This document shows, piece after piece, positions 59,691-64,000 of a DNA stretch of 64,000 bases (positions are counted from its first letter, which is position 1; each line of letters starts with the position of its first letter). Made by a program: the position numbers and the translations under genes. The DNA is from Pseudomonadota bacterium. Its GTDB lineage: Bacteria > Myxococcota_A > UBA796 > SXON01. The stretch covers positions 41,735 to 105,734 of the forward strand of contig JAUXTN010000189.1 of NCBI GenBank assembly GCA_030684355.1, written 5' to 3'. The notes beneath the pieces were generated by a model that did not search any database, was not told where the DNA came from, and saw nothing but the letters and a program-made list of their open reading frames with translations.

Positions 59691-61217
59691 ATGAACATGA
59701 AGACCTTCCTTCCGCTCCTCGCCCTCCTGCCCGCGCTCTCCTGCGCGCCGGCCTACGAGGACATTCCGGTCAAGCTCGTCGGGGTCGGCTACAACCCGGA
59801 CGAGATCGGCCCGTCGCCCACGCCCTACGGCGGGGTCGTCGAGTACAGCTGGGTCAACTTCGCGGGCGGCGGCTTGTCTCTGGCGCTCATGGGCCTGGGC
59901 AGCTTCGACGAGGTTGGCCCGCAGATGGTGGGCTACAGCCCGCCCTTCGCGGCGGTCTACGGCTTCTCGTACGTGTTCGACACCAAGCTGTCCGCCGCGG
60001 ACAGCCTGGGCGGCGTCACGTCCGTGCCCCCCGAGGTGGACAACACCTGCTACACGACCTTCCAGGCGGCGGGTCCGATCGGCTCGTTCAAGACGGTCGA
60101 CGTCGGCAGCTGGATGGAGTTTGCCACGGAGGACGGCGAAGGCGGGCTGCGGCTCGAGCGGCTCCCCGGCGACTACCCGGACGACGAGCAGGACCTCTTC
60201 ATCTACTACAGCACGATCGACTACTGGGCGGCGGAGGCCATCTACGGCCTCGTCCCCAAGGAAGGCAGCGACCGTCCGGATCGCATGCAGGAGACCCTGG
60301 TCCGCGGCCGGAACTTCCCGTTCGGCGAGAACGTCGAGTTCCGCTTCCCGGGCGCGCTCGCCCGCCAGGAGGCGCCGATCGGCTCCTTGCCGCTGCCGTC
60401 TGCCTCCGTCGGAAATGCCTCTTTCGCGCTCCCCAACCGGCCGGGTGGCATCCAACTCGAATGGGTCGGAACGCGGTACGACGCCCTCGGCCACGTGGTC
60501 GCGGACGGCGAGCAGTCGACCTGCCTAAGCTACGCCGCGCCCGGAACCGCGCCCGTGGACGCCGAGGGGTGTGCCGACGCGGATACGCCCGAGGCCACCG
60601 AGTTCACCGGTCAGATCTACACGGGCCCCTGGGACACCGAAGAGGGGAAGGTCACGTTCCGCTGGACCCCCGGCGACGGCTCGAACCCCGACGAGTACGT
60701 GTCGCTGGCGGTGCGGTTCCTCGGCCCCGTCGACGAGGACGACCGTTCCTTCGGCGAGCGCGTCATGAAGGTGACCCCGGATGACGACGCCCAGGCCGCC
60801 TGGCGCGCCGCCGTCCGCAGCGGCTCGATCCCCGACGGCACCGAGCAACCGGAGGGTCGCCGCGCCCCGACCGCCTGCGAGGACGACGCCGAGTGGGTGT
60901 TCGACGACACCTACATGACCGCCGAGGGGACCCTCACCCCCGCCCTGCGCGGGGACCCGATGAACAACATCGCGGAGGTCACCTGCCGCCTGCCCGACAG
61001 CGCGGGTGAGTTCGTCCTGACCAACGAGATCCTCGAGGAGGCCCTCACCTACGCGCGGAGCCACGGCGCGGAGGGGGCGGTCTTCTACCTCGCCCGCTCC
61101 ACCGAGATCGAGGCGAAGGTGCCCCCCGCCAAGGACCAGTACCGCCAGAAGCTGGACATCAGCCCCATCAAGCTCACGAGCCGCGCCATCGACATCGGCC
61201 GGTTCTGGTTGGAGTAG
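59691..61217 (+). CDS. Large lipoprotein (envelope operon gene 3)
   Basis: The 508-residue product has a lipobox (LALLPALSCAP) and an otherwise soluble, beta-rich body: VKLVGVGYNPDEIGPSP, EYSWVNFAGGGLSLALMG, DEQDLFIYYSTIDYW, and a late Cys-containing domain (CEDDAEWVFDDTYM, EVTCRLPDSAGEFVLTNEI). ATG 59691 follows the upstream stop by 1 nt. It belongs to the same transcript as the protease-barrel protein, so it may be an outer-membrane partner or substrate. I do not recognise the family. Confidence 0.72.
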   Translation: MNMKTFLPLLALLPALSCAPAYEDIPVKLVGVGYNPDEIGPSPTPYGGVVEYSWVNFAGGGLSLALMGLGSFDEVGPQMVGYSPPFAAVYGFSYVFDTKLSAADSLGGVTSVPPEVDNTCYTTFQAAGPIGSFKTVDVGSWMEFATEDGEGGLRLERLPGDYPDDEQDLFIYYSTIDYWAAEAIYGLVPKEGSDRPDRMQETLVRGRNFPFGENVEFRFPGALARQEAPIGSLPLPSASVGNASFALPNRPGGIQLEWVGTRYDALGHVVADGEQSTCLSYAAPGTAPVDAEGCADADTPEATEFTGQIYTGPWDTEEGKVTFRWTPGDGSNPDEYVSLAVRFLGPVDEDDRSFGERVMKVTPDDDAQAAWRAAVRSGSIPDGTEQPEGRRAPTACEDDAEWVFDDTYMTAEGTLTPALRGDPMNNIAEVTCRLPDSAGEFVLTNEILEEALTYARSHGAEGAVFYLARSTEIEAKVPPAKDQYRQKLDISPIKLTSRAIDIGRFWLE

Positions 61218-61219
61218 CA

Positions 61220-63523
61220 ATGACGCACAAGCCAGGTTCGTTGCTCCTCCTCCTGCTCGCCGGGGTCGGCTGCGCCACCCAGAGCCAGTTCGAGCCCTAC
61301 TACGACACGTGGGCGCCGCCGTCGGTCTCCGCGCTCTCCGTCACCTCGGAAGCGGGGAACATCGGCGGGGGCACCGTCGAGATCACGGGCTCCGGCTTCG
61401 GAACCGACGCGTCGAAGATCGTCGTCCAGTTCGGCGACGACAACGCGGACATCCTCGCCATCGAAGACGGTCGCCTCGAAGTGCGCGTGCCCCAGGGGCC
61501 GATCACCGGCGGTGCGGTCGAGGTGCGGATCGCCACGCCGACGGGCTTCACGACCGCCGCGGACAGCTACGTCTACGACGTAGGTGCGCTGTACGCCGAG
61601 CAGATCGGGCACATCCAGATCAACAACTTCTGGGAGAGCTGCCTGGGCGGACAGTCGGACCGTATCGACGAGGCCTACGGGACCACGGGGTGCCAGGACG
61701 TGTCGTACCTCGGCTACGTCGGCATCGACGGCGTCGCGGAGGCCCTGTCCTTCGTGTACCCGCGCCTGCACTCCGAGAACATCGGCTTCTTCGGCGGCAC
61801 GGACCAGGCCGGCTCGGAGTGGGTGATCGAGCGCCCCGGCCAGATCGGCTACGCGTTCGGGGTGGAGGACCTCCACCAGGACATCGGCGCCGTCACGCTT
61901 GAGAACGAGATCTGGGACGGCGATGCCTGGTGCCCCGAGCTCGACTCGCTCGCGAGCTATCGCTACGGCGGCGGCGTGGAGGGCTACGCCGATCCGGTGA
62001 GTGTCACCGGCGCGGATGTCATCTCCGGGGCCAACTGTGACCTCGACGACGAGGGCGCCTACGACCTGTCCAAGCTCGAATTCTGCACGACCCCGAACGA
62101 CGACGGCACGTCGAGCTTCGTGTACACGCCGGACTGGCCGGTCGAGAAGAACTTCTTCGCGGGCAAGAAGAACGACTACACCAAGTCGGCGACCATCACG
62201 ATCCGGGCGCCGGAAGTGGGGATCGAGGGCCTCGAGGTAGACATCCCCGAGAGCGTCGTCGTCTACAACGAGCAGGGCTTCGAGCCCGTGTTGGAGGGCG
62301 AGACCGCCGCGCAGGACCTCTGGAGCATCTCCGCCATGCAGGGATGCTTCGACGACGCCGGCGGGAGCGAGACCCTCGACGACGTCGCGCTGACCTTCGC
62401 GTGGGACCACTCCACGATCAGCGAGCAGGACGGCACGTTCGAGTGTGACGAGGCCGGTGAGCTCTGCGCGCAGAGCACCTACGTGCGCCTGACGCTCACG
62501 TCGTTGTCGCTCAACTGGTTCGGCACGGTTGGATACCCCGTCCGGGCGACCATCGTGGCCTCCGACGGTGGCCCCCGCGACGAACGCCCGACGTTGGAAG
62601 TACCGTCTTCGGTGCTCTACCAGTTCCCCACCGTGCGTTTGCCGGCGGGTGGCGGTCCCGGCGGGGGCGGGCTCTTGAGCTCCACGACCTCGGACTGGGG
62701 CTACATCGTCGTCACCTTCGAGCGCGTCACCGACTACTCGATCCGCACGGACGCGGGTGGTACGGTCGTGTTCTCGTACACCACGGGGGACTTCGGCTTC
62801 TTCGGTTGGGACAACCCGACCGACGCGGACGGATGCCACAACTGCCTGGATGACGATGGCGACGGGTGGTCCGACAGCGACGACCCGGACTGCCTCGCCG
62901 GCGGCACCGAGGAGACGGGGCCCGGCGAAGCCGCCTGCAACGACGGCGAGGACAACGACGGCGACGGGTTCTCCGACGGCCGGGACGCCAGCTGCGAGAG
63001 CGGCAGCGACACGGACGAGAGCAACTGCTCCAACGAGACCGACGACGACGCGGACAGCCTGGTCGACCTGGACGACCCGGACTGCCTCGCCGGCGGTAAC
63101 GAGGGTGACAGCGAGCCGGTGGACGCCTGCGCCGACGGGGTCGACGGCGACAGCGACGGTTGGGTGGACCTCGAGGACCCGGATTGCCTCTCGGGCGCCA
63201 GCGAGACCGGCTTCGGCGAGACCGCCTGCAATGACAACGACGACAACGATGCCGACGGCGTCGCGGACGCCCTCGACCCGGACTGCGACGCCGCGGAAGA
63301 CACGGAGGAGTCCGCGGCCGCAGCCACGGGCTGCACGGACGGCCTCGACGGGGACCTGGACGGCTGGCCCGACCTGGACGACCCGGACTGTGCCACGGGC
63401 ACCGAGGAGCTCGGCTTCGGCACCACCGCGTGCAATGACGCCCTCGACAACGACCTCGATCTGACGTTCGACGCGCTCGATCCCGAGTGCGACGACGCGA
63501 GCGACGACGACGAGGGTGCGTAG
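61220..63523 (+). CDS. Large lipoprotein with IPT/TIG domain and Asp-rich Ca-binding repeats
   Basis: The 767-residue product has a lipobox (LLLLAGVGCAT), an IPT/TIG immunoglobulin-like domain (about 37-115; VSALSVTSEAGNIGGGTVEITGSGFG), a long central region, and about ten Asp-rich units from residue ~535 to the end. Those contain DDDGDGWSDSDDPDC, DNDGDGFSDG, DSDGWVDLEDPDC and DLDGWPDLDDPDC. The repeated DxDxDGxxDxxDPDC pattern binds Ca2+ in thrombospondin type 3 and MopE-like proteins. Cys pairs flank many units. It is the last gene of the four-gene operon, 2 nt after gene 3. A GC hairpin and the 16S leader follow. Confidence 0.82.
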   Translation: MTHKPGSLLLLLLAGVGCATQSQFEPYYDTWAPPSVSALSVTSEAGNIGGGTVEITGSGFGTDASKIVVQFGDDNADILAIEDGRLEVRVPQGPITGGAVEVRIATPTGFTTAADSYVYDVGALYAEQIGHIQINNFWESCLGGQSDRIDEAYGTTGCQDVSYLGYVGIDGVAEALSFVYPRLHSENIGFFGGTDQAGSEWVIERPGQIGYAFGVEDLHQDIGAVTLENEIWDGDAWCPELDSLASYRYGGGVEGYADPVSVTGADVISGANCDLDDEGAYDLSKLEFCTTPNDDGTSSFVYTPDWPVEKNFFAGKKNDYTKSATITIRAPEVGIEGLEVDIPESVVVYNEQGFEPVLEGETAAQDLWSISAMQGCFDDAGGSETLDDVALTFAWDHSTISEQDGTFECDEAGELCAQSTYVRLTLTSLSLNWFGTVGYPVRATIVASDGGPRDERPTLEVPSSVLYQFPTVRLPAGGGPGGGGLLSSTTSDWGYIVVTFERVTDYSIRTDAGGTVVFSYTTGDFGFFGWDNPTDADGCHNCLDDDGDGWSDSDDPDCLAGGTEETGPGEAACNDGEDNDGDGFSDGRDASCESGSDTDESNCSNETDDDADSLVDLDDPDCLAGGNEGDSEPVDACADGVDGDSDGWVDLEDPDCLSGASETGFGETACNDNDDNDADGVADALDPDCDAAEDTEESAAAATGCTDGLDGDLDGWPDLDDPDCATGTEELGFGTTACNDALDNDLDLTFDALDPECDDASDDDEGA

Positions 63524-63538
63524 GCGCGATCCGATGGC

Positions 63539-63567
63539 TTGACGCCCCCGTCGGGGGCGCATAGTGG
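63539..63567 (+). promoter_or_regulatory. rRNA promoter P0
   Basis: TTGACG (63539-63544), 17 nt, TAGTGG (63562-63567). A 7-bp hairpin (CGCCCCC-GTC-GGGGGCG, 63543-63559) fills the spacer. That hairpin may instead be the terminator of the envelope operon. Confidence 0.4.
63543..63559 (+). terminator. GC hairpin after the envelope operon
   Basis: CGCCCCC-GTC-GGGGGCG, 19 nt after the stop of the last operon gene. No T-tract follows. Confidence 0.4.
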
Positions 63568-63614
63568 TTGGGTGCGGCACCGAAAGGCGTCGCCCGGCGA
63601 GTCGAGAAATCTTC

Positions 63615-63642
63615 TTGACCACCCGGCCCCGCCAGTTAGATG
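63615..63642 (+). promoter_or_regulatory. rRNA promoter P1
   Basis: TTGACC (63615-63620), 16 nt, TAGATG (63637-63642). The -10 lies in a loop between CCCCGCCA (63627-63634) and TGGCGGGG (63641-63648). A 7-bp stem-loop GGCTTCG/CGAAGCC follows (63648-63673). Confidence 0.55.
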
Positions 63643-63700
63643 GCGGGGGCTTCGGAGACGCGAAAGCGAAGCCGAAGCAAGTCAGTCCAGAACAAAGTTC

Positions 63701-63729
63701 TTGACGCGGCACCCCTCCTTCGATAGAAG
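63701..63729 (+). promoter_or_regulatory. rRNA promoter P2
   Basis: TTGACG (63701-63706), 17 nt, TAGAAG (63724-63729). CCTTC-GATA-GAAGG (63717-63730) surrounds the start of the -10. A stem-loop AAGTTC/GAACTT follows (63742-63761). Confidence 0.6.
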
Positions 63730-63789
63730 GCGGAACCATCAAAGTTCTCGAAAGTGAACTTCGACGGGAGCCGAACAAGAAAAACATTC

Positions 63790-63818
63790 TTGACGCGGCG
63801 AACCCGCCCCGATAAGGG
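63790..63818 (+). promoter_or_regulatory. rRNA promoter P3
   Basis: TTGACG (63790-63795), 17 nt, TAAGGG (63813-63818). GCCCC-GATAA-GGGGC (63806-63820) surrounds the start of the -10. A longer stem GCTTCG/CGAAGC may form downstream. Confidence 0.55.
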
Positions 63819-63860
63819 GCTGGGGCTTCGAAAGGGCGCTTCTGGCGTCGCAGACGAAGC

Positions 63861-63871
63861 GGTCTTTGAAA
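63861..63871 (+). promoter_or_regulatory. boxA-like antitermination element
   Basis: GGTCTTTGAAA resembles the rRNA-operon boxA (TGCTCTTTAACA in E. coli). It lies 84 nt before the 16S 5' end, as expected for Nus-dependent antitermination. Confidence 0.6.
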
Positions 63872-63954
63872 AATTGGTAGTAGTTTCTGTAACGTTCAAT
63901 AGAGTTTCGGCTCAAACGTTGCTTTAGCCAGCAGCGTGCGACCAAGAGGATAAC

Positions 63955-64000
<46 letters not shown>

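Larger units (their letters stand above)
63524..63954 (+). promoter_or_regulatory. 16S rRNA leader region: tandem promoters, hairpins, boxA
   Basis: This 431-nt gene-free stretch holds four TTGAC-type promoters (63539-63567, 63615-63642, 63701-63729, 63790-63818), stem-loops between them and a boxA-like GGTCTTTGAAA at 63861-63871, ahead of the 16S gene. No tRNA gene was seen. The first ~15 nt hold the end of the upstream operon. Confidence 0.8.

Noticed and set aside
63524..63954. A tRNA gene or small ORF in the 16S leader
   Set aside because: No cloverleaf or TPsiC-like box was seen, and small frames there overlap promoter elements.

Overview
This window is a GC-rich, densely packed bacterial chromosome segment ending at the first 46 bases of a 16S rRNA gene. 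The best guess at origin is a myxobacterium-like organism (Myxococcota, former Deltaproteobacteria). The signs are Asp-Thr and Asp-Gly rich secreted proteins, MopE-like metal-binding repeats, a MYXO-CTERM-like tail, many lipoproteins, GTG/TTG starts, and a LexA-like box matching the Myxococcus consensus as I remember it. No transposase, integrase, phage gene, tRNA or CRISPR array was seen, so this is core-type chromosome, not an island. About 53 protein genes are called; one of them is frameshifted.

Layout. 0-13.4 kb: a partial membrane glycosyltransferase, a secreted unknown, a sirtuin, a methyltransferase, Cys-rich and Asp-rich secreted proteins, an FdhD plus molybdopterin oxidoreductase pair, RecQ, an SDR and a broken anchor/metal-binding protein. 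13.4-27.4 kb: a lipid/ABC-transport region. One operon (minus strand) carries MlaF, MlaE, a lipoprotein and an ABC-2 type ATPase. A second operon (plus strand, from 20.8 kb) carries NUDIX, an unknown, MlaD, an ABC permease, a TPR protein and a LolB-like lipoprotein. Between them lie a pseudo-receiver protein, a transglutaminase, a CotH-like lipoprotein and signal peptidase I. The two operons hold complementary halves of the same two transporters, and one inversion would rejoin them.

27.4-41.7 kb: small lipoproteins, a class IV aminotransferase, a hybrid histidine kinase, a TetR regulator with a hydrolase and repeated operator boxes, a class III aminotransferase plus glutaryl-CoA dehydrogenase pair (likely lysine/5-aminovalerate or related catabolism), a MORN/YwqK-repeat protein, a GspC-like PDZ protein, a methyltransferase, and an acyl-CoA dehydrogenase under a FadR-type operator. 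41.7-50.7 kb: RadA with a LexA-like box, a binding-protein-like gene fused by overlap to a 2-hydroxyacid dehydrogenase, pterin dehydratase, a HAD phosphatase, the KorAB 2-oxoacid:ferredoxin oxidoreductase, and a Trm112-like/methyltransferase protein.

50.7-63.5 kb: two divergent envelope operons. The minus-strand one encodes a 5'-nucleotidase lipoprotein, a second lipoprotein and an outer-membrane-like protein. The plus-strand one, behind a TTGACA promoter, encodes an outer-membrane-like protein, a 1179-residue gluzincin-protease/beta-propeller/barrel protein and two large lipoproteins, all with 0-14 nt gaps or overlaps. 63.5-64 kb: a 16S rRNA leader with four tandem TTGAC promoters; in three of them the -10 element sits in the loop of a perfect inverted repeat.
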